A stretch of DNA of 64,000 bases from Massilia kyonggiensis. Its GTDB lineage: Bacteria > Pseudomonadota > Gammaproteobacteria > Burkholderiales > Burkholderiaceae_D. A program made the translations under genes and the position numbers. Shown one piece after another: positions 24,847 through 36,706 of the stretch. The notes beneath the pieces are model-generated. The model was not told the DNA's origin and searched no databases. It worked only from the letters and a program-made list of their open reading frames with translations. The DNA is taken from positions 248,001 through 312,000 of the forward strand of contig NZ_JANUGY010000009.1 of NCBI RefSeq assembly GCF_024756235.1. Direction: 5' to 3'. Every line of letters begins with the position of its first letter. Position 1 is the stretch's first letter.

Positions 24847-27636
24847 TCACGGCACCTGTCCATCCACATCCCGCATCTCGGGCTGCCCCAGCCCGAGCTT
24901 CTGCAACTGCGGCAAAATCGCGGCCCGATCCCCGACGGCGATGACTTTCAACTGATCGGGTTTCAAATATTTCTGCGCCGCCGCCTGCACCTGCGCCGCC
25001 GTCACGGCGCGGTAGCGGTCGGGCAGCGTGCGCCAGTAATCCGCCGGCAGGTCGAACACGAAGGTCTCGGCCAGGCTCGTCCCGATGCCGCTGTTCGTTT
25101 CGAACTGCCCCGGCAGCGAATACACCTGCGAGTCGCGCGCGCCCGCCAGCTCGGCCGCAGGCAGCGGCTTGGCGCGCATGCCGTTCACCTCCTTCAGGAT
25201 CTCGGACACCGACGCCCCCGTGACGTCCGTGCGCACGCTGCCCGCGATGATGAACGGGCCCGGCGTGCGGTCGTAGCGGAAGGCCGAGAACACGCCATAG
25301 CTGTAGCCCTTTTCTTCGCGCAGGTTGAGGTTGATGCGACTCGAGAACAGGCCGCCCAGCGCCGCGTTCATGACCTGCATGGCCGGATAGTCCGGCGTCT
25401 TGCGCGCGGCCGCGATGGTCGTCACGCGCAGCGCCGTTTGCGGGGCGCCCGGCTTGTCGACGACGACGAGCCGTGCCTTGGTGCCGGACGGATCGCCGAC
25501 CGACGTCAAGGCCGCGTCGGCCCGTCCCCAGCCGCCGAAGCGGGCCGTCGCCAGCGTACGCAGTTCGTCGGCCGTGATGTCGCCGGAGACGACGAGGGCC
25601 GCATTGCCCGGCAGGTAATGGCGGCGCCAGAAGCGCACGATGTCTTCGCGCGTCGTCATGCGGATCGCCTGTTCCGTGCCCAGCTGGCCGTAGCCGTAGG
25701 GGTGATCGCGGCCATACAGCGCGCCGGCCGCGGCGACGGCGGCGATCAGTGCCGGGTCGTCGCGCTGCTGCGTCAGTTCACCGAGGCGGGAGGCGCGCTG
25801 GCGCTCCACTTCCGCGTTCGGGAAGGCCGGATGCAGCACGACGTCGGCCAGCACGTCCAGCGCCTGCGGGAACGTGGACCGCAGCGCCAGCAGCGACACT
25901 GTCGACGCGTCGGACGAGACGGCGCTGCCGAGGAAGGCACCCAGCTGCGCGATCTCGTCGGCGATGCGCGGTGCGCTGCGCGTGGCCGTGCCTTCGTCCA
26001 GCATCTGCGCCGTGAAGCCGGCGAGGCCCGGCTGGTCGGACGGATTGGCGTCGGAACCGCTTTTCACGACCAGTTCCGCCGCCACGAGCGGCAGCGCGGG
26101 GTTCGGGTGGACGATGACCGTGAGGCCGTTCGGCAGCTTGAACGATTCGCCCTGCGGCAGCGTGAAGCGCGGTGCCGGGCCCGGTTTCGGAGGCGTGCGG
26201 CGCCACGCTTCGTCGCGGTTGATGCCGGCGGCGCGGTCGGTCTTTCCCGCCTTCGGTGGCGGCGGCGCCGGCACGTCGGGGCCGAGGTCCGGCTTGCCCG
26301 GCACGCCGGCGACGATCACGCGCGCGTTCGGCTGCAGGTACGCCTGCGCCACGCGGCGCACGTCGGCGGCAGTGACGCGGCGCAGGCGCTCGATGTCCTT
26401 CGGCAGATAGCCCGGGTCGCCCGTGTACTGGTTGTACTGGTTGATCTGGTTCGCGAGGCCCGTGCCGCCCAGCTTTTCGATCGACGTCAGCATCGCCGTC
26501 TCGATCGTGTTGCGGGCGCGCTCGACTTCCTGCTCGGACGGTCCCGTGTCGCGCAGCGCCTTTAGCTCCGCGTCGATGGCCGTCTCCAGCTCGGACGGGT
26601 CGTGGCCGGGCCGTGCGGTGGCGTCGACGATGAAGGTCGACGTGAGCGCGTTCGAATTCTGCGCGGCCGCCGCTTCCTGCGCGATCTGGCGTTCGTACAC
26701 CAGGGTTTTATACAGGCGGCTCGATTTGCCGCCGGCGAGGATCTGCGCCGTCACCGCGAGCTCGGCATCGCCCGGCTGGAATGCCGGCGGCGTGAGCCAC
26801 GCCATGTACAGGCGCGGCAGCTCCACGCGGTCCGGTACCGTGATGCGGCGCTCGCGCGTGATGGCGGGCGTCGTCACTTTCGGATGCACGACCGGCGGAC
26901 TCTTTTTGAAGCTGCCGAAGTATTTGGCGACGAGGGCGCGCGTTTTCACCTTGTCGATGTCGCCGGCGATGACGATGCTGGCGTTGTTCGGGCCGTAGTA
27001 GCGCTTGAAAAAATCGCGCACGTCGGCCAGCTTCGCGTTCTGGATGTCGGTGTGCGAGCCGATGACGGCCGCGTAATAAGGGTGCGTCTTCGGGAACAAC
27101 GCGTGGTTGAGCGCTTCCTCGACGACGCCGTACGGGCGGTTCTCGACGCTCTGGCGCCGCTCGTTGCGCACGACGTCCTGCTGGTTCGACAGCGCCGTCT
27201 GGTCGAGCACGTCGAGCAGGTAGCCCATGCGGTCGGCGTGTACCCATAGCGCGAGTTCGAGCTGGTTGGACGGCACCGTGTCGTAGTAATTGGTGCGGTC
27301 GTAGTCCGTGCTGCCGTTGCTGTCGGTGGCGCCGGCCCCTTCCAGCAGGCGGTCGGCGAGGCCGCGCGGCAGGTGCCGCGTCCCGGCGAACATCATGTGC
27401 TCGAACAGGTGGGCGAAGCCGGTGAGGCCCGGCGCCTCGTTGGCGGGGCCCACGTGATACCAGATGTTGACGGCCACGATGGGCAGGCGGTGGTCCTCGA
27501 CGAGGATCACTTCCAGGCCGTTGGGAAGCGTCGTCTTGTCGTAGCGGATCTGCGGCACGTCGGCCGCCGCCGCCGGCCCTGCGAGGATGAGCAGCAGGGA
27601 AAAGCGGGACAGAAGCAAGGACAGGAGGCGTCGCAT
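24847..27636 (-). CDS. Secreted M16 (pitrilysin-type) zinc peptidase, two-domain form
   Basis: This 929-residue peptidase has a signal peptide (about residues 1-25) and two M16 halves. The N-terminal half carries the inverted zinc motif HLFEH (76-80) in LTGFAHLFEHMMFAGT. The C-terminal half starts near residue 490 (FKLPNGLTVIVHPNPALPLVAAELVVKSGSDANP) and has no HxxEH, as expected for the non-catalytic half. The family degrades peptides within a closed chamber; in the periplasm it probably clears small peptides. It is followed by a metallophosphoesterase gene upstream on the same strand, 15 bases apart. Confidence 0.93.
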   Translation of the reverse strand: MRRLLSLLLSRFSLLLILAGPAAAADVPQIRYDKTTLPNGLEVILVEDHRLPIVAVNIWYHVGPANEAPGLTGFAHLFEHMMFAGTRHLPRGLADRLLEGAGATDSNGSTDYDRTNYYDTVPSNQLELALWVHADRMGYLLDVLDQTALSNQQDVVRNERRQSVENRPYGVVEEALNHALFPKTHPYYAAVIGSHTDIQNAKLADVRDFFKRYYGPNNASIVIAGDIDKVKTRALVAKYFGSFKKSPPVVHPKVTTPAITRERRITVPDRVELPRLYMAWLTPPAFQPGDAELAVTAQILAGGKSSRLYKTLVYERQIAQEAAAAQNSNALTSTFIVDATARPGHDPSELETAIDAELKALRDTGPSEQEVERARNTIETAMLTSIEKLGGTGLANQINQYNQYTGDPGYLPKDIERLRRVTAADVRRVAQAYLQPNARVIVAGVPGKPDLGPDVPAPPPPKAGKTDRAAGINRDEAWRRTPPKPGPAPRFTLPQGESFKLPNGLTVIVHPNPALPLVAAELVVKSGSDANPSDQPGLAGFTAQMLDEGTATRSAPRIADEIAQLGAFLGSAVSSDASTVSLLALRSTFPQALDVLADVVLHPAFPNAEVERQRASRLGELTQQRDDPALIAAVAAAGALYGRDHPYGYGQLGTEQAIRMTTREDIVRFWRRHYLPGNAALVVSGDITADELRTLATARFGGWGRADAALTSVGDPSGTKARLVVVDKPGAPQTALRVTTIAAARKTPDYPAMQVMNAALGGLFSSRINLNLREEKGYSYGVFSAFRYDRTPGPFIIAGSVRTDVTGASVSEILKEVNGMRAKPLPAAELAGARDSQVYSLPGQFETNSGIGTSLAETFVFDLPADYWRTLPDRYRAVTAAQVQAAAQKYLKPDQLKVIAVGDRAAILPQLQKLGLGQPEMRDVDGQVP

Positions 27637-27651
27637 GCGGGCTCCGTTTTT

Positions 27652-28542
27652 TTAATGACAGGCGGCGCTGCCGTGGTCGGGCGGGGCGATGCCGAAAGAA
27701 GATACGCGCGTGGACTCGACGAATTCCCAGCCGTAGCCGCCCGTGTACAGGCGCAGGCGCAGCACGCCGGTGCGGTTGCTGTCGCGGACCTCGCTGTGCG
27801 GAACGGTGAGCAGGAACGGCGTCGGGTACGCGCCGCCCGTGCCGACGACGAACTGGCGGATGCCGTGCGTCGGGTCGAGCCGGCCGTCCGCATCCTGCGG
27901 GGCGAAGCGTTCGTAGTCGTGGTCGTGGCCGGACAGCACCAGCTCGGCGCCGGCCGCGTACAGCAGCTGCCATGCGTCGCGCATCTTCGGGATGCTGCCA
28001 TGGCCGCCCGAGCTGTACAGCGGATGGTGCCAGTAGGCCAGCGTGCAGCGCGCGGGGTGGGCGGCGAGGTTGGCGCGCAGCCAGTCCAGCTGGGCCGCGT
28101 GCTGGGCCGGTGCCAGGTTGCTGTCCAGCGAGATGATGTGCCAGGTGCCCAGCTCGAAGCTGTAGTAGCCGCGGCCGGCGCGTGCGCCCCACCAGTCGAA
28201 ATAGGGCTTCGCGCCCGGCGTGTAGTACTCGTGGTTGCCGGGCGCGGGCCAGGTGCGGTCCTTGAAGCGGCCCCACGTCGGCGCGTAGCAGTCGGTGAAT
28301 TCCTTCATGGCGCCGTTCGGGTAGGTCAGGTCGCCCAGCGCCAGCACGACCGCCTCCGGATCCTGCGCGAGCCCGGCGGCGACGGTGGCGGCCGTGTCGG
28401 CCGCGCCCGAATACGCCGGATCGCGATACGCGCAGCGGGCGATGTCGCCGGCCGCGTACACGGTGACACCTTGATCAGGGCTTGCTGCGGCCGCGTGCAC
28501 GGATACGGCCGCCAGGAGCGCGGCCGCTGTCAGGCAGCGCAT
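27652..28542 (-). CDS. Secreted metallophosphoesterase
   Basis: The 296-residue product has a signal peptide (MRCLTAAALLAAVSVHAAAAS) and a calcineurin-like phosphoesterase core: AAGDIARC, LALGDLTYPNGAMKEF, APGNHEYYTPG, LAYWHHPLYSSG and VLSGHDHDYERF. These are the five metal-binding blocks seen in purple-acid-type and related phosphatases. The C-terminal part (FVVGTGGAYPTPF, TGVLRLRLYTGGYGWEFV) resembles alkaline phosphatase D-like or acid phosphatase tails. The ATG at 28542 begins two bases after the pncC stop. It sits in a minus-strand run pncC, this gene, M16 peptidase. Confidence 0.88.
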   Translation of the reverse strand: MRCLTAAALLAAVSVHAAAASPDQGVTVYAAGDIARCAYRDPAYSGAADTAATVAAGLAQDPEAVVLALGDLTYPNGAMKEFTDCYAPTWGRFKDRTWPAPGNHEYYTPGAKPYFDWWGARAGRGYYSFELGTWHIISLDSNLAPAQHAAQLDWLRANLAAHPARCTLAYWHHPLYSSGGHGSIPKMRDAWQLLYAAGAELVLSGHDHDYERFAPQDADGRLDPTHGIRQFVVGTGGAYPTPFLLTVPHSEVRDSNRTGVLRLRLYTGGYGWEFVESTRVSSFGIAPPDHGSAACH

Positions 28543-28544
28543 CC

Positions 28545-29027
28545 TTACTCGAGCAGTCGCAAGAGGCCGGCCAGCGCGTGCGCCACCGTCTGCTCGCGTA
28601 CCGCGTGGCGGTCGCCGGAGAATACGAGGCGTTCGGTGTACGTCGTGTCGCCCTTCGACCAGCCGAAGCACACCGTGCCCACGGGCTTGCCGGGGACGGC
28701 ACCGGTCGGGCCGGCGATGCCGGTCGTGGACACGGCCACGTCGGCGTTGCTGTTGGCGACCGCGCCTTCGGCCATCGCACCCGCGACTTCCTCGCTGACG
28801 GAACCGAATTGCGCGATCAGCGCGGCCGGCACGTCCAGCATCTCCGTCTTGGAGGCGTTCGAATACGTCACGAAACCGCATTCGAACCAGCCGGTCGAGC
28901 CGGGGATTTCCGTGATGGCCTGGGAGACGCCGCCGCCGGTGCAGGATTCGGCGGTGGCCAGCAGCAGGTTCTTGGATTCGAGTGCCCGGCCCACACGGGT
29001 GGCCAGGTCGATGATGTCGTTCGTCAC
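28545..29027 (-). CDS. pncC: Nicotinamide-nucleotide amidohydrolase (CinA C-terminal family)
   Basis: PncC deamidates nicotinamide mononucleotide to nicotinate mononucleotide, recycling pyridine nucleotides. The 160-residue protein is the single-domain CinA form: LLLATAESCTGGGVSQAITEIPGS at the N-terminus with the catalytic serine/threonine region, FVTYSNASKTEMLDV, and VSTTGIAGPTGAVPGKPVGTV. The start is a GTG at 29027, chosen because AGGAG precedes it; the frame runs on upstream without a better start. The length matches stand-alone PncC. Confidence 0.92.
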   Translation of the reverse strand: MTNDIIDLATRVGRALESKNLLLATAESCTGGGVSQAITEIPGSTGWFECGFVTYSNASKTEMLDVPAALIAQFGSVSEEVAGAMAEGAVANSNADVAVSTTGIAGPTGAVPGKPVGTVCFGWSKGDTTYTERLVFSGDRHAVREQTVAHALAGLLRLLE

Positions 29028-29421
29028 GTGTCGCTCCTCCTTGTAATGGCGGTAGCAGAGAACCGCCAGGTCTCCAGGATTCAACCTGAGCACGCCGCCG
29101 TGTGCCGGGTCGCGGAAGGTTCCGCTGCGCGCTCGCGTCCATTCTAGCGCGCCTTCCCGCCCAGCGGCGTCGTAATCTTAACGAAAAGCCATTCTTGCGG
29201 TTATGTGTTTGCCGTCCTTACAAACGCAAATGTCTTTACCGGTGCAAATACCAGGCCCCGTTCCGTGCGACATCACCTCCGGTCGTGCTGCTATGCTGCT
29301 CGCCTTGCGGCAGCCCCGCAGTGTTGTTCATTGACCGAACCAGGACCTCGCATGCCGCTCGACCGTTTCGCGCATGACCATCCGGGGGCGGCATTCTCGT
29401 GATGGTCCTGTCTCTTGACCC
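29028..29421. other. Intergenic region between pncC and the hybrid kinase gene
   Basis: This 394-base divergent gap has no supported gene. It should carry the promoters for pncC (minus) and the kinase (plus). A short inverted repeat GGCGGT...ACCGCC lies near 29048-29067. No clear terminator or small RNA signal was seen. Confidence 0.6.
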
Positions 29422-31424
<2,003 letters not shown>

Positions 31425-31428
<4 letters not shown>

Positions 31429-34007
31429 TTTCCCCCAACGACATCCGCCGCGCACGCATCCTCGTCGTCGACGACGAACCGGTGAACGTGCAGCTGCTCG
31501 AGTTCCTGCTCAAGACCAGCGGCTACGAGAACGTCGCCAGCACCACCGACCCGCGCCAGGTGGCCGCGCTGCACCTGCAGCACCGCTACGACCTGATCAT
31601 CCTCGACCTGCAGATGCCGCACATGGACGGCTTCCAGGTGATGGAAGCGTTGAAGCCGATGGAGCGCGAGTCCTGGCTGCCCGTGCTCGTGGTGACGGCG
31701 GAGCCGGACAAGAAGCTGGCCGCGCTGGAAGCGGGCGCGCGCGACTTCATCGGCAAGCCGTTCGACACGGTGGAGGTCCTCACGCGCATCCGCAACCTGC
31801 TCGAAGTGCGGCTGTTCCACAAGGAGTCGCAGGACTACGGCGCGCGCATGGAGCGCACGGTGCGCGAACGGACGGCCGAGCTGCAGCGCTTCCGCGGCGC
31901 GATGGACGCGACCACCGACGCCATCTTCCTCGTCGACGCGCGCACGATGGCGATGGTCGACGTCAGCGACGGCGCCTGCCGCATGCTGGGCTTTTCGCGC
32001 GAGGCGCTGCTGCGCATCGATCCGGTGGCGCTGGGCCTCGCGGAACGCGCGCAGCTCGAACGCTACGCGGACCCGGCCTCCACGTCGCGCGAGCACGACA
32101 TCGTCGAGACGGAGCTGCTGCGCTCGGACGGGCAGGGCGCCGTGCCGGTCGAGATCAGCTGGCAGCTGCAGCAGCAGGACAACAGCCACCGCATCCTGAT
32201 CGCCGTCGCGCGCGACATCAGCGAGCGCCTGCAGGCCGCGCAGCGTTTGAAGCACATGTCGAACTACGACAGCCTGACCGGCCTGCCGAACCGCAGCCTG
32301 TTCTTCCACACGCTGCGCGACGCCATCGAACTCGCGCAAGATAAGAACTGGCGCATCGCCGTGCTGTTCATCACGCTCGACCGCTTTAAAATCGTCAACG
32401 ACTCGCTCGGCCCCGCGCTGGGCGACGAGCTGCTGCGCCAGTTCAGCACGCGGCTCGTGCGCTGCGTGCGCCTGCGCGACACGATCGGGCGCCTCGGCGG
32501 CGACGAGTTCGCGCTGATCCTCACGATGACGCGCGAACAGACCGAGGACGAGGCGGTCAGCGTGGCCAACGAGGTGCGCGAGGCCCTGCGCGCGCCGTTC
32601 GACCTGAACGGCCAGCAGGCGGTGCTGACGGCCAGCATCGGCATCGCGATGTACCCGGACGACGCCCTCGACCCCGGCACGCTCGTGAAATATGCGGACG
32701 TGGCGATGGTGCGCGCGAAGGAGGCGGGCCGCGACGGCTACCGCTTCTTCACGGCCGGGATGAACGTGCAGGTGCTGGCGCGCCTCGACCTGGAACTGGC
32801 GCTGCGCGCGGCCATCGACGGCGAGCAGTTCGAGCTGCACTACCAGCCCAAGCTGGACCTGAACACGGGCCGCGTGAGCGGCGTGGAGGCGCTGCTGCGC
32901 TGGCGGCGTCCCGGCTTCGGCCTCGTGTACCCGGCCGAATTCGTGCCCGTCATGGAAGACACGGGCATGGTCGTGCGCGTGGGCGCATGGATCATCAACG
33001 AGGCGTGCCGCCAGATCGCCGCGTGGAATGCCGAGGGCGTGCGCGACGTGCGCGTGGCCGTCAACGTGTCGAGCCGCCAGTTCGTCGAGGGCGACCTGGA
33101 AGGCGACATCCGCGCGGCGCTGGCGGAACACCGCGTGGACCCGGGCCTGCTCGAACTGGAACTGACGGAAAGCGCGCTGATGTCGAACTTCGAGCACACG
33201 GTGCAGGTGCTCGAGCGCCTGAAGGCGCTGGGCATCCGCATCGCCATCGACGATTTCGGCACCGGCTATTCGAGCCTCGCCTACCTGAAGCGCTTCCCGA
33301 TCGACAAACTGAAGATCGACATCGCGTTCGTGCGCGACATCACGACGAACCCGGACGACGCGGCGATCGCGCTGGCCATCATCAGCATGGCGCACAGCCT
33401 GCACATGCAGGTGATCGCGGAAGGCGTGGAATCGCGCGCGCAGATGGCGCTGCTGCGCCGCCACCGCTGCGACGAGATCCAGGGTTTTCATTTCGCGCGC
33501 GCGCTGCTGCCGGCCGACCTGGCCCGGCTGGTGCTGGAAAACCGCGCCCAGCCCACGCGGCCGGCGGAGGACGACCGCAACGTCCAGACGCTGCTGCTGG
33601 TGGACGACGACGTCAACGTGCTGGGCGCGCTGCACCGGCTGTTCAGGCGCGACAACTACCGCGTGCTGACGGCCGCGTCGCCGTCCGAGGGCTTCGAGCT
33701 GCTGGCGCTGTACCACGTGCAGGTGATCCTGTGCGACCAGAAGATGCCCGGCATGAACGGCACCGAATTCCTCAGCAAGGTCAAGGAGATGTACCCGGAC
33801 ACGATGCGCATCATCCTGTCCGGCTACACGGGCGTGGAGACGGTGCTCGATTCAATCAACCGCGGGGCGATCTACCGCTTCTACACGAAGCCGTGGAACG
33901 AGACGGAATTGCGCGACAACGTGCGGCTCGCGTTCCGCCAGTACTGGCTCACGCACGGGCCGTACGACGACCGCAAGACGCCGCGGGGAGACGAAGAGGC
34001 GGCGTGA
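31425..34007 (+). CDS. REC-PAS-GGDEF-EAL-REC dual-receiver c-di-GMP protein
   Basis: The 860-residue protein has a receiver (about 12-125, Asp61 in LIILDLQMPHMDG), a PAS domain (about 150-270), GGDEF (about 280-440, intact GRLGGDEFALIL), EAL (about 455-705, intact GVEALLRW, ELTESALM, IDDFGTGYSSLAYLKRFP, IAEGVESRAQ) and a second receiver (about 725-850, Asp771 in VILCDQKMPGMNG). The last receiver ends YRFYTKPWNETELRDNVR, as in RpfG-type regulators. Both catalytic signatures look intact, so it may make and break c-di-GMP, with the two receivers setting the balance. It is coupled to the upstream hybrid kinase. The start is the ATG at 31425; the long upstream frame lies inside the kinase gene. 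Confidence 0.92.
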
Positions 34008-34008
34008 A

Positions 34009-34983
34009 TCAACCCGCGCTGAAGTGGTCCCAGCCCGCCAGTTGCAGGTCGAGCACGGCGCCGTCCGCATCGACGAGCTTCAGGCCCGCCTCCGCCGTGA
34101 TCGATCCTACCCGCGTCACGGCCGTCCCGCTGGCCGCACCGGCCGCGTGAATCGCATCGCGTTGCGCCGCCGGCGCCGTGAAGCACAGTTCATAATCGTC
34201 CCCGCCGGCAGCAGCAAAGCGGCGGCGCAGTCCAATCGGCTGGCGGGCCAGCGCCGGGCCGGCCGGCAGCGCGTCCACGTCCAGCACGGCGCCCACGCGC
34301 GACGCGGCGAGGATGTGCTTCAAATCGCCGACGAGGCCGTCCGAGATGTCCAGCGCGGCGTGCGCCAGGCCGCCTTCCGCCAGCAGGCGCCCCAGTGCCA
34401 CGCGCGGCGTCGGCGCGTGCATGCGCTGGCCGGTGGCGGCGTGGTCGGCGGCGTCCAGCGCGACCTCGCTGCGGCGCGCGGCCAGCCACAGGCGCGCATC
34501 GCCCAGCGTACCCGAGATCCAGATGTCGTCGCCCGCGCGCGCGGCGTCGCGCCGCAGTGCCTGGCCGGGCGCCAGTTCGCCGAAGATCGTGATGCAGACG
34601 TTCAGCGGGCCCTTGGTCGTGTCGCCGCCCACCAGTTCGCAGCCGTGCGCATCGGCCAGCGCGAACATGCCGCGCGAGAACGCGTCGAGCCAGTCGGGTT
34701 CCGCCGCCGGCAGCGACAGCGCCAGCGTGAAGCCGAGCGGCCGGGCGCCCATCGCGGCGAGGTCCGACAGGTTCACGGCGAGACACTTGTGCCCGAGCGT
34801 GAACGGGTCGGCGCCGGCAAAGAAATGGCGGTCCTCGACCAGCATGTCGGACGAGATGGCCAGCACCTTGCCGGGCGTGGGCGCCAGCAGCGCGCAGTCG
34901 TCGCCGATGCCCAGCAGCGTGTTGGGACCGGGCGCGCGGTCGCGCTGGAAGTAGCGTTTGATGAGATCGAATTCGGAGAGCAT
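34009..34983 (-). CDS. thiL: Thiamine-monophosphate kinase
   Basis: ThiL phosphorylates thiamine monophosphate to the active cofactor thiamine diphosphate. The 324-residue product has the N-terminal EFDLIKRYFQRD, the metal/ATP segment LLGIGDDCALLAPTPGKVLAISSDMLVEDRHF, then AVNLSDLAAMGARPLGFTLAL and GGDTTKGPLNVCITIFG, and the C-terminal LDISDGLVGDLKHILAAS and AAGGDDYELCFTAP blocks. It converges with the GGDEF-EAL gene, one base apart. Often pgpA follows thiL in betaproteobacteria, but not here. Confidence 0.95.
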   Translation of the reverse strand: MLSEFDLIKRYFQRDRAPGPNTLLGIGDDCALLAPTPGKVLAISSDMLVEDRHFFAGADPFTLGHKCLAVNLSDLAAMGARPLGFTLALSLPAAEPDWLDAFSRGMFALADAHGCELVGGDTTKGPLNVCITIFGELAPGQALRRDAARAGDDIWISGTLGDARLWLAARRSEVALDAADHAATGQRMHAPTPRVALGRLLAEGGLAHAALDISDGLVGDLKHILAASRVGAVLDVDALPAGPALARQPIGLRRRFAAAGGDDYELCFTAPAAQRDAIHAAGAASGTAVTRVGSITAEAGLKLVDADGAVLDLQLAGWDHFSAG

Positions 34984-34992
34984 CCCGCGATT

Positions 34993-35925
34993 CTAATCCG
35001 GGACCGTCGCCAGGTGGGCCGCGCGCCGGTAGCCGCCGGGCCCGATCCCGTAATGACGCTTGAACACGCGGTTGAACGCCGCTTCCGACTGGTAGCCGAC
35101 GGCCAGCGCCACGTCGCCGACGGCGCCCTCTCCCTGCAGCAGGGCGCGGGCGGCGCGCGCCATGCGCAGCTGGGTCAGCATGTCGGCCGGCGGCATGCCG
35201 CACAGGCGCGCGAACAGGCGGGCGAACGTGGCGCGCGACATGTGGCACGCCTCGGCCAGGTCTTCCACCTTCCACGGCCGTTCGGGCGATTCCAGCATGC
35301 GGGCGAGCGCGTTGCCCAGGCGCCGGTCCGCGAGGATGGCGAACAGGCCGGGCGCCGCGTCGGTGCCGGCCAGCCAGGCGCGCAGCAGCAGCGCGAACAG
35401 GGCGCCCGACAGCTGGGCGACGACGACGTCGCCGCCGGGCCGCACCACCGTCGTCTCGTGCTGCAGCAGCCGCACGAGCGCATGCAGGCCGGGGAAGTCG
35501 TCGGCGCGGCTGGCGCGCACGACCATCACGTCGGGCAGGGCGCGCGCGAGGGCCTGGCGCGCGGCGCCGTCGAACACGAAGCTGCCGCACAGGATGGCGG
35601 TGCCGGGACCGTCGCCGTCGTTGCCCTTGCGCTGCAGCGGCCCGTCCGCGGCGAGCGGGCGGACCGGGGCGGCGTCCGTGGCCGGCCCGGCGTGCAGGCG
35701 GTGCGCACTGCCGCCGGGGAAGACGACGACGTCGCCGGTGGCGAGGTCCAGGGTGTCGTGGCCGGGCACGTCCACGCGCGCGCCGCCTTCGACGATCACG
35801 TGGAACGGGGCCATACCCGGCGTCGCGGCCGGTTCGTCCAGCACCCAGGGGGCCGCCAGTTCGCAGCGGATGTCGAGGGAAGTGCGGATCGTGTAGAGGG
35901 ACAGCAGGCGGCTCAGGGTATCCAT
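34993..35925 (-). CDS. AraC family regulator with N-terminal cupin
   Basis: This 310-residue regulator has an N-terminal cupin-like sensor (about residues 1-180; PFHVIVEGGARVDVPG..LDLATGDVVVFPGGSAHRL) and a C-terminal AraC double helix-turn-helix (about 205-305; VEDLAEACHMSRATFARLFARLCGMPPADMLTQLRM..AVGYQSEAAFNRVFKRHYGIGPGGYRR). It is transcribed away from the AhpD-like gene at 36038, separated by 112 bases. AraC regulators of this type often control the divergent neighbour, so it may regulate that gene. The ligand is unknown. Confidence 0.9.
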   Translation of the reverse strand: MDTLSRLLSLYTIRTSLDIRCELAAPWVLDEPAATPGMAPFHVIVEGGARVDVPGHDTLDLATGDVVVFPGGSAHRLHAGPATDAAPVRPLAADGPLQRKGNDGDGPGTAILCGSFVFDGAARQALARALPDVMVVRASRADDFPGLHALVRLLQHETTVVRPGGDVVVAQLSGALFALLLRAWLAGTDAAPGLFAILADRRLGNALARMLESPERPWKVEDLAEACHMSRATFARLFARLCGMPPADMLTQLRMARAARALLQGEGAVGDVALAVGYQSEAAFNRVFKRHYGIGPGGYRRAAHLATVPD

Positions 35926-36037
35926 GTCTTTATCAGATGAGACGATCGGGCAAATTATCGCAGCATCCGGGTATTCATCGTACTAGCCCAAAGGCCTAGA
36001 CTTCTTTCCACACCAACCCACAACGAAAGGAAACATC

Positions 36038-36574
36038 ATGAGCCGTCTGAATGCACTGGGTGCCAACGCCACTGGCCGTACCGCCGAACTCTTCACCGCC
36101 ATCAAGTCGAAGCTGGGCAAAGTGCCTAATGCGTACGACACCATCGGCAGCAACAGCCCGGTCGCCCTGGAGGCCCTGCTGAACTTCGATGCGAAGCTGG
36201 CCGACACGAGCCTGTCGAAGAAAGAGATCGAGGTGATCAAGCTGGCCGTCAGCGAAGTGAACGCTTGCGACTACTGCCTGGCCGCGCACACGCTGATGGG
36301 CAAGGTGGCCGGTCTGAGCCCGGACGCGATTCTCGCCGCACGCAAGGGCAACCCGGGCGGCGATGCGAAACTGGACGCGCTGTCGACGTTCGTGCGTGAA
36401 GTGGCGGGGACCCGCGGCACGGTGCCGCAGCCGGTGTTGGAGGCCTTCAAGGCGGCCGGCTACACGGATGCGCAGGTGGTGGACACGATCTTCGCGATTA
36501 CCAGCATCACGTTCACGAACCTGCTGAACCGCATCAACGACACGGTGGTGGACTTCCCGAAAGCCCCTGCCTGA
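36038..36574 (+). CDS. AhpD-like carboxymuconolactone decarboxylase family protein
   Basis: The 178-residue protein carries the AhpD-type redox motif ExxxCxxCxxxH in EVNACDYCLAAHTLMGK (about residues 73-89), within a helical carboxymuconolactone decarboxylase fold. Such proteins act as thiol peroxidases or in antioxidant defence. The segment SKKEIEVIKLAVSEVNACDYC is close to the peroxidase-related subgroup. A GAAAGGAAA ribosome-binding site precedes the ATG. It lies divergent to an AraC regulator, and a 10-bp hairpin follows the stop. Confidence 0.9.
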   Translation: MSRLNALGANATGRTAELFTAIKSKLGKVPNAYDTIGSNSPVALEALLNFDAKLADTSLSKKEIEVIKLAVSEVNACDYCLAAHTLMGKVAGLSPDAILAARKGNPGGDAKLDALSTFVREVAGTRGTVPQPVLEAFKAAGYTDAQVVDTIFAITSITFTNLLNRINDTVVDFPKAPA

Positions 36575-36583
36575 GCAGGGAAA

Positions 36584-36613
36584 CGGAGGCAGGGGCCATG
36601 GTACCTGCCTCCG
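36584..36613 (+). terminator. Hairpin after the AhpD-like gene
   Basis: CGGAGGCAGG and CCTGCCTCCG form a perfect 10-bp stem with a 10-base loop, nine bases after the stop codon. No T-run follows, so termination is likely but not certain. Confidence 0.55.
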
Positions 36614-36663
36614 GTCACTACTGTCGATACCAAGAAATACGTAGACGATTAGAGGTGACACTC

Positions 36664-36672
36664 TGCTAAAAT
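36664..36672 (+). promoter_or_regulatory. Extended -10 promoter candidate for maeB
   Basis: TGCTAAAAT matches an extended -10 element (TGnTAtAaT type) 34 bases before the maeB ATG. No good -35 box is present, as is usual for extended -10 promoters. Confidence 0.5.
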
Positions 36673-36706
36673 CGGAGACCCCCGGTCTTCAGGAAGGCAG
36701 CACAGC